A DNA stretch of 64,000 bases from Chloranthus sessilifolius (Eukaryota > Streptophyta > Magnoliopsida > Chloranthales > Chloranthaceae): the NCBI GenBank assembly GCA_021018995.1, contig CM037598.1, positions 63,258,671 to 63,322,670 on the forward strand, in the 5' to 3' direction. Below the pieces are notes generated by a model that was given only the letters and a program-made list of their open reading frames with translations, was not told the origin of the DNA and ran no database searches. The number at the start of each line of letters is the position of its first letter. The stretch's first letter is position 1. The position numbers were made by a program, and so were the translations under genes. This document shows, in pieces, positions 30,560 through 42,627 of this stretch.

Positions 30560-32908
30560 GTCCTTAAGTGAAGGGAGTTTAAGGTCACTTAGTTTACCGA
30601 TCCTAAGGTAGCCTAATGTCTAAACCAAAGAAAGGGTTGAGAGGATGAATGGAGTGAGGAAAATAAATATAAAAGGTTAAGAAGTATGTTATTGAGCCAA
30701 TATCAGAGGTGTTTTGAAACTCATATTCATATCTGATGTTATAGAAATCCTGTCCAATGGTTACGTTATCACCACTGAGGAGAAAGAAACCAACCAATCT
30801 CTGTGCCATGATCCAATCCCTTAAGGTTATAACCTGTCCACTCAAATGGTCACAGACTATCCCATAGGGGAACCACAATCCAGAGATGGGTCAAAACAAG
30901 TTAATCATTGTAGGCACTATTTCATCCAAAGCTACCCTTAGAATCCATAGGGAACCTCAACTCTAAAACTCTATGTGTGGGCTATTATGATAGGACCATG
31001 ATAGTTTCTTTTACCATAAACCAAATAGAGATTGAGTACAACCTTCGATCTAGCTGTCCATTGCTTAAGTGAGGCTACAATGGTCCAGTCACAAGCCTAA
31101 TGTCCTATAACTGATCGATCTAACATCCAGTGGATCTATACAAATATAGGGGAGTCATCAGATAATCTCCCACCAAAGTGCTAATACAAGCTCAAAAGTA
31201 GAAGAAGGATCCATCTTGGATCGGTGCATTAGAATCACCCTAGGGCTATAACCTATCCACTTGAATGGTCACAGACTATCCCAGAGGCTATCCTCCTCAC
31301 GGAGCCCAAGACAAAACAAGAATATCGCTGCCACCACCATGGTCACAAGGGTACCAGCTCAAGCTCCCATGGGGATTTCAGATCTAGTGGGTCCTGTGGT
31401 GGGGCTAAGGCTATATAGGACCATGATAGCCTAGACACACAGGTCACTTGGATCTGAGTGGCCCTTAGAATCAGTCGTCCATTGCTTTGAATCACAGCCA
31501 AAGTAATGGCGGATCACAAGGCAGCAGCCTTGCACAGAGCATCTCACATTCAAACACAAATCCCATAATGTAAAAATCCTATTACAGAACTTCCATTAAA
31601 CTAGTTCAAAATGCATACAAAGATATAGCTAGCAAGTGCTGGAATATGGAGAGAAGGAAAAAGAAAAAGAAAACTACTTACAACTACAAAAGAAAAGAAA
31701 AATGATCTCAGATCAAATCTCCAAAAGATGAGATGTGTTCCAAGATATCTAAACCTAAGCTAAGTATGGGTTTATATAGCAGTGGTGTGGCAGCGCATTA
31801 GGGTTAGGAAACCATAATTTTAATGATGTCACATGGCCTAATTGTGATCCTTGGAAGCCTCGAGGTGCGTGCATGGAGATTTAAGCATAGGAATGCGTGC
31901 CCTAATCACTGGAAATTCCTAAAAAGTCCTTTACTGAAGCGATGGAAGTTGAAGTTCAAAGCTTCGCTAGGTAGCTATTGTTTCCCAGACTTGTCGCGTG
32001 GTAGCTCTTGCACTTCGCGAGGATGGTTTGGCATTGAAGCTTCACCCGTCACGAGGTTGCCATGGTTTGCTCTTCAGGGAGTCGCGCGGTAGATAATTGC
32101 GCTCTCGCTGGATTGGGCTTCGTGAGGTTGAGTAGACATCAAAGCCTCCGATGTCTCGGGGTAGGAGTTCAAGCAGTCGCGAGGTAGCTGCGCATTCGCT
32201 GGGTTGATCTTCGCGAGGATGGATTTGAATAGCGCAAGAACTGCGTGATCACTTCTCTTCAATGGACTTCGCGAGTTACCTCACGAGGCTTTAATGAGTT
32301 TTGAACTGCGCGAGGTTCCATGTCTTAATTGATCCTCGTGAGGATGGCTCTGCCTTCGCAAGGATGCTTTCTTCTTGAATGGCACGAGAACTGCGCGATG
32401 AGTTTTCTTTTGATAATTGCATCCCACGGCCACTGCGCGACAGCTGCGCGAGGAGTCTTCTGAAGCTCTCTCTCCTCAGCCATTTTGAGCGAACTTCGCG
32501 AGGTTGAGAGAGGTCTGCTTTGAACTGCGTGAGACTATGCGATGTGTTCTACTCTTGAGCTTCGTGAGAGCTGCGCGAGTTTGTGCTTCTGAAGCTCTTC
32601 AGTCACTCAACTGCGTGAGAAGTTGTTGTAAAGTCTTGGGAACCTCGGTTGGACTACGCGAGGCATATTTCTCCTGAATCCTCTAAAGCTTAGGTCAGCT
32701 GTGCGAGGCTCATTTCAGGTCTAGATTCAGAGTTCATCCTTCTGAGGGACTTCTAGTGCCAAAATAGGCTCCTTAGCAGGATTCCTGGCCTTATTTCATT
32801 GCTGATTATTACCTACATAAAACACTTAACAAGAACTTATTAGATGGCTAAGGGTCTAATCAAAGGTTAAGTTAAGGGGTGAAAAGTGGTACTTTTCAGG
32901 TCTTAACA
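30560..32908 (-). repeat. LTR2, minus-strand copy, 3' end truncated
   Basis: The minus strand starts TGTTAAGACCTG at 32908 and matches the plus copy until about 30560; the last roughly 110 bp before the LTR end are missing. It contains TTTATATA (31771-31778), two hairpin copies (31250-31277, 30831-30858) and the CGCGA-type array (about 31950-32600). A 21-bp direct repeat (30542-30562, 30600-30620) lies at its truncated end. Confidence 0.87.
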
Positions 32909-33414
32909 CTATGTGCGCCTTTAATTTCTGTAATCATATTACAAATAGTGAACGTCGGCCCATAGAGGCATCACAGGATCATCACCCCTAGACTTTGAGC
33001 TCTAAGCAAACTCCCTTTAAAAGTGAAAATAAAAATTGAACCAACAAGGGGGACTTAATTGATTTTTGCGGGATAGATTTTTATGGATTGGGATATCTTG
33101 GCACACATACAAATTCTCGAGTCTTAGTACGACGGCAGCCCCTAGTGGTGATGATCATGAAAAGTCCCTGCCCACCTAATACCTTAGAAAGTGCTTACAT
33201 TTGAGGTATATCGGGTGGGTAACCTTCTCGTTACCAAGCTTAAAATCTAGGGAAAAGTGAACGTTAGCGGACCCGCACCGACCTTATAACCCTTAGGTTT
33301 GGTGAGGAGAGATTCGATTCATTAAAGCAGTCAGTCCCCGGAAGCACAACTTCCAAAAAAACCAAGTTACAAGACTCATTTCGGGCTGAAAGTCCTGCTG
33401 TAAAACTATCTGAA
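32909..33414. other. Unassigned segment
   Basis: No coding frame and no LTR start or PBS is recognised. The text (gtgggtaaccttctcgttac, gcggacccgcaccgacc) looks like retroelement leader or LTR sequence. It could be an upstream part of the Tat-like element H (weak inference). Confidence 0.3.
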
Positions 33415-33560
33415 ACTATTTCTTTTATTCCTTTCCCCTTTCTTCTTACCTTAGCATAGTAGTAATGCTAGGCTAAGTTCTTTGTAATCAGATAGTTTCA
33501 TTTCGTGTTTTGCAATCAGTTTTGCATAGAGTGAGCTGATTTAGGGTTTGCACAGCCTGC
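33415..33560 (+). repeat. LTR family E, plus-strand fragment left of D
   Basis: It matches the reverse complement of about 39340-39490 in the minus-strand E LTR (tttgtaatcagatagtttca, gagtgagctgatttagggtt). Element D starts immediately after it. Confidence 0.8.
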
Positions 33561-35583
33561 TGTTAAGTAGCGAAAAATGCCAGTTTTCACCCCTTAACTT
33601 GACCTTTGATGGACCTGTGAGCACACTAATAAACACCTGTTGAGTATGTTTTGTAGATAGCAATAAAAGATAGGAATGGTGCAGAAAACCACTAAAAAAT
33701 GTTGTATAAAGAAGTCCATCTCTCAACACAGTGCAGACCTAGCAATGGAACACAGAGGGTTGCACACCATTGGGCCCTTGGGGCGCATGGCAACAGCAGG
33801 GCAAGGTGAAGGAAGTGAAAACAGGTTGAAAAGATCCTATCGAGAGGTTATCTAAAGAGTTCAATAGGAGCTGAGAGCAAAAATTGGAGGAATTCGTGCA
33901 GTTAAAAAGGTTTCGATAGGATCTGAAGGCAGAGAAAGGATGGATTCGTGTGGATTGAGGAGTTCGATAGGATCCAAGAAACTATCGAGCAGCTAAAAGA
34001 AAGGAAGAAACCATCTTATCGAAAGCCTGCCTGAGGTGTAAGGGGAACCTATCGAATGGTTTCTTGAACCTATCGGATGGTGGCCTGGACCTATCGAGAT
34101 GGAGACGCTGGAACAGAACCTACCAAAGGGTGCTTGAGCCTTTTGATAGGAGTGAGAGCAATCCTATCATAATGATGGCATGCAGAGCTGAACCTATTGA
34201 AATGGTCCTCCAACCTGTCGAAAACCTTCCCCAACCTGTCAAATGCTCCAGGCAAAGGGCTAAGAATGCTGAAGCTTTAAGAGAAGGCTCATCCTATCAG
34301 AACCTATTGAAGAGACCTGAGAACCTATCAAAATCGTGTAAAGAACTTCTCAGAAAATCAGCTATGCACATGCTACAACTTGGTGACCTGCTGCATGCAA
34401 ATCGAGGCACTTTGGTGATCGGCACGACGATCCAAAAGATGCCCTAGGAAACCCTAACCAACCCACGTGCTCTGACAGAACTCTAACAAACTCTGAGGAC
34501 CTTCTAGAAGGGAATATTGGCAGGAAAAACAAGAGAGAAAGATATATATTGAGATCCCCAATTGCAATTTGGCTAATTCCCTAGGAGCAGCGAGGAGAGA
34601 GGTTAGATCTGTAATTGGGTAAGGTTGAGAGTGTTATTATGGGTTAATTGCTACACAGACTACAGATTTGAGAGTATTTCATTGTAGAGTGAGTTTTATT
34701 GTAATATAAATGTTGTTTCTATTATTTTAATTAGATTTATAGTTCCTTTGGTTTCATTTGGTGCTGGATCGAATTTGTGTAGAGGAGTCTGTTGATCAGC
34801 TCACCCACTTAATTGGTAGACCTCTAGGATACCATCTGATCTCCCTAGATCTGATATCCCTACAATTTCTTGTGTCTATGACCTGGAAATTATAATATCT
34901 ATAGTGATTTTAAATGCTTTGGTTGAAACCTTTGGTTTGGAGGAATTCCCTAGGATGATCTTTGACCATTGAAGTAGACAGATCATAGCCTTAAGATCAG
35001 TCCAATCTCTGGTTTCAATTGGATTCTTCTACCATAAATCTTTGGATCGGATGAAGTCTATAGGATGGTTTGTGACCATTGAAGTGGACAGACCATAGCC
35101 TTAAGATCGGTTAAATCCTTTGGTTTAGAGTGGAGTCTTCTACCCTGCAGTTGTGCTTGTAGGCAGCTTAGGGATTTGTGTGCTTTGAATCTCTGTCACA
35201 TGATCAGCTCAACCTGATTGCAGTGAGACCAATCTTCGAGCTGCTCTTCTCCATTTTCTATTTTTAAACCCTTCCACTTGCAAGATCTAGATCTCTGGAC
35301 TCGATCTCAGTTAGTTTGCATTTCATGTGTAGTTTAGTTTAAGTGACAACCCTTTAAAACCTCTCCCCTTTCTTTTACTAACCTAGTATTAGGTAGGGTG
35401 CCAGATCTCTTTCAGATCTGGAGATTTATCATATTTTGAACTCACCTCCCTGCGGACATTCCCTTACTTACCCTTCTTTTAAAACTTGCTACAACAACTT
35501 GACTACTTGCAGGGCTTGTGTGTGATCTGCCTTGATTTGAGTGAATTTAAACCCTTTTTGAAGGCAAGGCAGACAACCCAACA
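33561..35583 (+). repeat. Element D 5' LTR (family LTR3)
   Basis: TGTTAAGTAGCG to CCCAACA, 2023 bp. U3 has an array of CCTATCGAA and TTCGATAGG words (about 33838-34340). TATATATT is at 34543-34550. Hairpin copies lie at 34957-34984 and 35067-35094. Confidence 0.92.
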
Positions 35584-35589
35584 AGTTTT

Positions 35590-35607
35590 TGGCGCCGCTG
35601 CCTGGGA
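35590..35607 (+). other. Element D primer binding site
   Basis: tggcgccgctgcctggga, two mismatches from the tRNA-Asp complement, after the spacer agtttt. Confidence 0.88.
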
Positions 35608-35910
35608 GGTGTCTTTGAAATTGGTAGATCTATGTTTGATTTAATTTAGACCATAGATCTGTAGTAGTTTGTTTGATTTTTCACTAACTATATTTGTAAG
35701 TTTTATTGTTTTCCTGTGTTCTGTTTGTATTTCATCAGATCTGAAGCTGCTGCGAAAGAGGAGCATTGTGTTGGAGGCTGCTCTTGAGTTTGCATCCCTC
35801 TACTTCCTTTTATTTGTCAGATCTGTTAATTTTTAGATTTAGTAGTCATTGGTTTTTGTTCCTGCTTGTTGTGTTTGAAGATTTACTCTGCAGTAGAACT
35901 TGAGTGGTGT

Positions 35911-36975
35911 ATGTTTGGGAGAAGAACTCTCCAACCTCAGATTGTCCCATAAATCCAGAGGTTGAAAGATTTCTCAGATCTAGACAAAGTCCACTCACAT
36001 CTGTTGCAGCTGAATCTGCTGAAATGGGAGAGCAACAGCAGCCTAGAACTCGAAAGGAATATAATGCACCAGGGGTTTACAATTCCTCATTCTGCATTCA
36101 AGTCCCTGCTGCTCAAGGAAATTATGAAATTAATTCTTCCATAATCTTGATGCTACCCTCATTCCATGGCCTGACGAAAGATGATCTATACAAGCACATG
36201 GATGAATTATTAGGACTGTGCACCACTTTCAATATCACAGGTTTGGGGGAGGAAGCAACCAGGATGAGACTCTTTCCATTTTCATTAAAGGATAGAGCCA
36301 GGACCTGGTTATCCATATTTCCCACAAACAGTATTCAGTCCTGGAGTGATCTTCAATGTCAATTTTTGGCTAAATTCTTCCCCATATCTAATACAAGCCA
36401 GTTGAGGAAGGGAATTATCTCATTTGCTCAAGATCCAACTGAGGATTTTCACCAATCTTGGGAGAGATTCAAAGAACTCCTGAAAAAAATGTCCCCATCA
36501 TCAAATCCCTGAATGGTAACTTGTCCAAAGTTCCTATCAAGTGATTGACTTAAAAAGCAGGGATATGATTGATGCCTCTTGTGGTGGTACTTACCTTTAC
36601 AAAACTGCTGAGGAGGCTTGGGAGTTGGTTGATATCATTAGTGAGAACTCCATGCAAAGGGAGACTTTTTTTAGGGATTTAGATCCTCTTAAAATGGTGA
36701 AAGAGAATACCACCAGAGGGAAGATGTTTGAGGTAAATGTGCAAAGTGATTTGGAGAGGAAAGTGGACAGCCTGGCACTGAAATTTGATAAGCTCATGGG
36801 AGCAATGCAGTCGCAGTCGCCCATGGCTGCTAGGGTGGAGGAGGCATGTGCTATATGCCAGTCTCCTACCCACTCCATTGAAGAATGCCCATCAGCTCTC
36901 CAGTTTCAAGATTTTGTAATGGAACATGTGGTTCCCACTCAGTCCTATGGGCAACAGCCTGCTGCTGGGTACTAA
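35911..36975 (+). pseudogene. Element D Gag, broken
   Basis: The start MFGRRTLQPQIVP at 35911 is in a different frame from the rest; an indel near 35950 leads into NPEVERFLRSRQ. Core blocks are LPSFHGLTKDDLYKHMDELL and MRLFPFSLKDRARTWL. The zinc knuckle CAICQSPTHSIEEC lies at about 36847-36888. A break near 36512-36540 (WQLVQSFY in relatives reads WNLSKVP) splits the frame. Particle protein; dead copy. Confidence 0.88.
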
Positions 36976-37137
36976 TGGAGGAACCACCCCAACTTGAGGT
37001 GGAGACAAGATGCCTACCCAAACCAACAGCAGTAGCAATAGAAGCCCATGCCCTACAAAAATGCTCAACCCTACCACCAAAGTTATGCTCCAAAGCCTCA
37101 TTACCAGCAGCCCATGACCCAACCTGTGGGCTAGCCT

Positions 37138-37757
37138 GTGCAGCAACTTGCACCCCCACCAGCTGTGAGATCATCTTCTTTTGAGGAACATGTTCTGGCC
37201 TCACTGCAGAATTTGGGTCCCTTAACTCAAACTGTGTACTCTCACAGCCAAAACATTAAAAAGATAGAAGACCATCTTGGTCAGCTGTCTAATGCTTTGA
37301 CTAAGAGAGAGGAAGGGAGGCTGCCTAGCCAACCACTGGATAACCTAAGGAGATAGAATGGGTGATGTTTCCTCCACCTATGAGGAAGCCAAATCCATTA
37401 CTACATTAAGAAGTGGAAGGCTGGTGGATAACCAAGTTGGCTGTGAGACTTTGAGAAATTTTGAAAAAGTCAAAGAGGTGGTTTTCAAAAGGAGACAACA
37501 AGGGCCACCAGTGGTGGACATGAAGGAGCAACCAAATGAGAATAAAGAGCATACTAATAATCCTCAAGAAAATAGAAAAATAAAAAAGAAAGATGACCAA
37601 TGAGCTAAGGCTGCAAATGAGGGAGCAATCTCACATTTTCCATTTCCTAAAGCATTACAAGCACCTTCCCCTTTCGATAAAGGGCAAGGTAAAATAGAGG
37701 AAATGATAGAAACTTTTAAGCAAGTAAAGATTAACTTGCCTTTACTTGATGCAATTA
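37138..37757 (+). pseudogene. Element D Gag tail and linker, truncated
   Basis: Frames 37138-37356 (SFEEHVLASLQNLGPLTQTV, LGQLSNALTKREEGRLPSQP) and 37358-37603 (MGDVSSTYEEAKSITTLRSG) match the tail in F at 46350-46870. The frame is broken near 37356 and by a TGA at about 37601, and ends at the deletion junction 37757 just before the protease. Confidence 0.82.
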
Positions 37758-38332
37758 ACACACACATAGGATTTTATGGGTTGGAACTCCGTTGAATGCT
37801 TGCCAGATCTGTAGTAGATCTGGGGTGCTTGTAGCCTGGCAAACATAGTGTCTGCAATGGTATTCATGGCCTGATTTAATTCATTGGTTGGGATCATTCC
37901 ACTCCTTTGGATTAGGTTACTTTTTCTGATTTAATCAATGAGAATTGACAGACTCTATTGGATAGTCTGTGGCCATTTAAGCTGATAGATTATAGCCTTA
38001 AGAGCTGTCTAAATGGCATGAGCTAAGTTAGATTCCTCTACTTTGCTGAGGTTTTTGATAGCACATTAGCAAGGATTGCTACAGATTCATGACTAACACT
38101 GAGTTGCATAACTGATTTATCCCTAACTATTTACTTCTGCATATTTTATCTTTATTTTCTCACACACATCAACATCCTTCTTTATCCCTTTCTTTAACTG
38201 TAGTTTATTTTTGTTTTTCTTAGTTTTTAGTATAGCTTAGTGACACTTAAACACCCCTTCCTTTAAGACTGCCAGATCTGTAGCTAGATCTGGAGATTAT
38301 TGTATGCCCTTGTGGTTCAGATCAATACTCCC
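37758..38332 (+). repeat. LTR family E, plus-strand fragment right of D
   Basis: It begins cacacacataggattttatg and matches the reverse complement of 38364-38812. It carries the hairpin (37964-37991) in a version where stem pairs become G-T wobbles. With 33415-33560 it forms one E LTR into which D inserted, with a deletion of about 800 bp of the LTR between. Confidence 0.82.
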
Positions 38333-38363
38333 TCTGAGACAACAAGTAAGAGTTTGTCCCACG

Positions 38364-40566
38364 GGGAGTATTGATCTGAACTACAAGGGCATACAGTAAT
38401 ATTCAGATCTGGCAGTCCTAAAGGAAGGGGGTTTAAGTGTCACTAAAAATAAAAGATAATATAAGAAAATAAAGATAAAATATAAAGAGAAAAATCGATC
38501 ATGCAACTTCGTGAATCAATCAAAATATCAAAACCTGAAGGTAGAAGAATCCAACTTAGCCCATACCATTTAGACTGCTCTTAAGACTATAATCTGTCCA
38601 CTGAAATGGCCACAGACTACCCAATAGAGTCTGTCAAATCCCATTGAGTAAATCATAAAAACTAACTTAATCCAAAGGAGTGGAATGATCTCAACTAATG
38701 AATTAGATCAGGCCATGAATACCAATGCAGACACTATGTTTGCCAGGCTACAAGCACCCCAGATCTGGCAAGCATTCATAGGAGTTCCAACCCATAAAAT
38801 CGTATGTGTGTATCAAAGGCCATCAGCACAATGCTTCGACACATAGGAAAAGTAACAGGCTGAATAGAGACTTAAATACAGCTAATCATTACAACATAAG
38901 GCCTGCAATGACTCAACCCTCAAGTCTATAATCTCTACAACAACTAAGATCTATCCACTGATAATGGTGATGCAAAATAGAGTAGGTTTGGCTCTGCACA
39001 ATTTCTCACTAGGCTACAAGCTCAAGTGCAGAGAAAAGAATCCATCTCAGATCTGTGACCAAGACTTGCCCTAGGGCTATAGTCTGTCCACTCAAATGGT
39101 CACAGGCTACCCACAGAGGCTCCCTTACCAACAAATGATGATATAGAACATGTAAATTGCTGCTACCACCATGGTCCCAGGGCTACAAGCTCAAGCTCCC
39201 ATGGGCCTTTCAATAAACTTAAATCCTAAATGCATGCTACAGCCTGAACAAAGTGGCTGACAAATAGGAAAATAACAGATTTAATAAACATTGAAATAGG
39301 CATTACATTGATTGAAATGAAACTTACAATGTTCTACCCTCAAGGCAGCAGCCTGTGCGAACCCCAAATCAGCTCACTCTATTTCATACAAAACCGATTG
39401 CAAAATATGAAATGAAACTAGCTGATTACAAAGAACTTAGCCCAGCATTGCTGTTGTGCTAAGGTAGGAAGAAAGGGGAAATGAATAAAAGAAATCCCAA
39501 CATAAACCCTAAAATAAAACCTAACGTGAAAACCTAAGTGAACCAAGCTATTCCTGGCTCCAAACCCTAATCCTAGGTGATCACTAGTTAACCCTGGATA
39601 CCTTTACAAAATAGGAGGATGTTCTATTTAGAAGCAATCCTTGAACTTTGATGTGCCCTAGAAGCAATGGTGAGGATGTGGAAGTGGCCCATCTACAACC
39701 CTTTCCTGCCTTGAGATGCATGGAATAGATGGGCACCTCAGGAGGTGTGCCCTAGAAATGTGAAATGTCCAAACAGTCCCTGAGAATTGGAAACATGTGG
39801 GTGAGAAGTTGGAACCCCGAGCTTCGCGCAGCTGGATTTGCTGTGTAGTGTAATTCGCGTGGCTGTCGCGCAGTTGGATTTGTTGTGAAAGGAGGCTCAC
39901 GAGGCTCATCTTTGCTGTGGATGATGCGCCTCGCACAGCTGTGCCTCCAGGTGCTCAGGTCCCGAGGATTTAGTGTGCTTCTATTTCTGTGTAAGCTGCA
40001 CTTGTGCATTTGGTTGCTAGGGTGGAATTAGATAGGTCGCGTGGATGACCTTGACTGTGAAGCGCACGAGAACTGCGCGAGAGCTTCGCATAGACTGTTC
40101 TGAAGCCCTCTCCTCGCATCCTCGCTAGGTACTGCATGAGCTTGCTAATGTTTTAGGTCTATGATCCTTGCGCCAACTGCGCGAGGCACTCTTCTGAATG
40201 AAGTGAACCTCGCGACAGCTACGCGAGGTGCTTTTCTATTGTACTGTTACTGTGCTTAGCCTACTACAGTAGCCTCCGTCACTTGGGTCCACCTTCCTTC
40301 ATCTGCTGGGCTTTCGAGGCCCACCACAACATGCTAAAATTGCTCCAATGGGGCGAACCACCATGGTGCTTTTAATATGAATTCATCAGCTCCACTACTT
40401 GACATAAAATGCAGTCTTCTTAGCTTGAAAAGTGTGAATTGCTGCATTAAGCTCTGAAATTTCTGTTATCTACCAAAGTATACTTAAAATACATTATTAA
40501 TATGCTCAAAGGTCCATCAAAGGCTAAGTTGAGGGGTAAAAAAGTGGTATTTTTCAGTGCTCAACA
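38364..40566 (-). repeat. LTR family E, minus-strand copy
   Basis: The minus strand starts TGTTGAGCACTG at 40566 and runs to the palindrome centre at about 38348, ending before any LTR end or PBS. It carries hairpins at 38591-38618 and 39081-39108, and CGCGA-like words at about 39820-40240. No PBS is seen. Confidence 0.85.
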
Positions 40567-42627
40567 CATGTGCCAAGGTAAAATCCCCAGAAATTCACTG
40601 GCGCATGTATTAGTTGCACCAATTTAAAATTGGGCATTTTTGGTCTGGTGCACCTAATACTTGCGCCAGGATTGTGTTAGATAGTTGCAGCTTGAATCTA
40701 GGGCCTGTTTCACATCCCGGAGTCCCTGATTAGTGTTTTTAGTGCCTCTGTTTGGTCCTCATAATTTTCGACACCCAATATGCTCCCGTCGGTCAAGAGA
40801 AGGTGACTTCTTTTTTACTCGTTCCTAGGGATCAGGTTATTTGCATTGGTTTTTGTGCCTTCAATAGATCAAGGGGTTTTCCTTTGATTCTTCCAAAGTG
40901 CTTCAAAACCATTGCCGCAGGACCGATTTAGGGTATGAGAGCCACTCGAAAAGGGAATTCAAAAGGCCTCAGAATTCTTAATCTTTTCACTTATAAGAAT
41001 TCAAAAAAATTAAAATCAAAAATCCAAAAATAGGGTTTTGTTGGTGCCGGCACAACGACATCATTGTACCCTTCGTCTTCCTAGAAAGGGAGAAGGAGGA
41101 GGCTTTACAGCCCCCACTCAAGGCACCCATACCCGTGGGCAGCGAACCCGGCGTATGCCGATCCCGACTCATCCCTGTCACATTCCCCGACTCACTCCCA
41201 TGAGAAGGATATGTTCACATCTATCCCCCTCACCCAAGCACCCTTTACTGTTACCGCCCCATTCGGCACCCCCATTTTCCCATCTACCACCTTCCAGAAC
41301 GTCCAAAGTCCAACCCTCCATTCCTCATTTTCCCAAGCCATGCCTTCATCCACGGCCATTCCTAACCCATCTCACCTTCCATCCACACCCATTCCAAACC
41401 TAGCCCAATCCTCCACCTTCACCAATGTACCAAATTTTTCATCCACCCGTCGCATACCCAATCCACCCACATCTACCCATACCACATCCAATTTTTTAAA
41501 TCCCCATAAATCCCTCCATCTACTCAGGTCATGCCCATTTTTACCAAGGCCATGACCAAGTTTTCTCTCTCATCCTCCACATCTATGCCCCATACATGCC
41601 TAATCCATCCCCATTCACCAATACCCTACCTCATTTCTCCAACTCGCCCCATATCCCACCACTTACTCGGGTCATGCCCGATTTTACCGGGGCAATGCCC
41701 AATTTTCCCTCCTCATCCACCCCATCCATACCCCTCCAACCCTTAAATACCCCATATCCATCCAATCTCCCTTCCATAGCCATAATGGAGGAGATGATCC
41801 GGGCCTACACTAGTTTTAAGGCCTCCCAAAATATCCCCTCTCATCCACACCCCACATCCATGGATCCTTCTCATACCCTATCTCGCCTCCATGCCCTATT
41901 CACCCATGACCTCCATCAATCCCCCATCATCCATACCATACAAATCCCCATTACCCACATACCAAGGCCCTATGGCCCAAAACCCCATCATCCATACCCA
42001 CCAAGGGCCCATGGCCCAAAACCCCATCACCCAGACCCATCAAGGGCCCATGGCCTAGACCCACAAAGGGCCTATGGCCTAGACCCATCAAGGGTCCATG
42101 CCCAGACCCCAGGTCCAGACCCATCAAAAGCCCATGACCCTTACCCATCAATGGCCCATGACCAAGACCCACTAAGGTCCACTAGGGCAAACCCAACTTG
42201 AACAAAGCCTTATGGCCCAACCTTACCAAGGATCCATGGGCTAGACCTTTATAGCCCAACCCTCCCAAGGATTCATGGCCCAAACCCAAGCCCAACAAGG
42301 CCCAAACCTTGGAGCCTCACACCCATACCCTTCACAATTCCTTCAAAATTTTATCCACCCCCAACCCTCATACCTAGCTCAAACCCATATGTTACATCAA
42401 CCCCAATTCACCCATATCCCTACATCCCAAAGTCAGCTCTAAACCATTCCCATGCTCAATGGCCTCATTAGACCCCACCCAAAAATCTGACTTCCACTTA
42501 TCCCATCACCCAACAAACCTTCCCTCACATTCAATGGACTCACCCAACCCCCATTCAGACCATTTCCACCCAGTCCATCCAGCACCAATAAGAGAATCCT
42601 GCCCTCACTGCACCTTATGTAGACCAG
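40567..42627 (+). mobile_element. Element H, left part: Tat-like retroelement leader and gag N-terminus
   Basis: It continues at 58061 after the F insertion. 40567-41210 is leader-like sequence with no supported coding frame. The right boundary of H is near 59690. The Tat-like assignment comes from the Gag core described at 58061-59690. Confidence 0.65.
41211..42627 (+). pseudogene. Element H gag N-terminal region, Pro/His-rich repeats
   Basis: Frames 41211-41555 and 41596-42201 encode a Pro/Ser/Thr-rich region and then an imperfect tandem repeat of 8-9 residues of the type DPSRAHGLDP, GPKPHHPDPSR (about 41960-42190). Frame 1 continues with stops to 42627 (ALTAPYVDQ) and joins 58069 (QYEEDEIR) once F is ignored. 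Tat-lineage Gag proteins have long variable N-termini, so this fits, but function is unknown. Confidence 0.55.

Larger units (their letters stand above)
33561..37757 (+). mobile_element. Element D: truncated Athila-like retrotransposon
   Basis: 5' LTR, PBS and gag up to LPLLDAIN are present. At 37757 the sequence switches to LTR E, so the protease, RT, integrase and 3' LTR are deleted. It belongs with F in family LTR3. Confidence 0.88.

Noticed and set aside
30603..30878. 91-codon minus-strand ORF
   Set aside because: It lies within LTR2, includes the conserved hairpin and has no protein similarity that I recognise.
34064..34447. 127-codon ORF in the D LTR
   Set aside because: It lies in the U3 motif array; Glu/Pro/Ile repetition comes from CCTATCGAA words. 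F's LTR has stops in the matching frame.
41951..42172. Minus-strand Gly-rich repeat ORF (MGLGHGPLMG...)
   Set aside because: Antisense of the Pro/His repeats of H Gag; no independent support.
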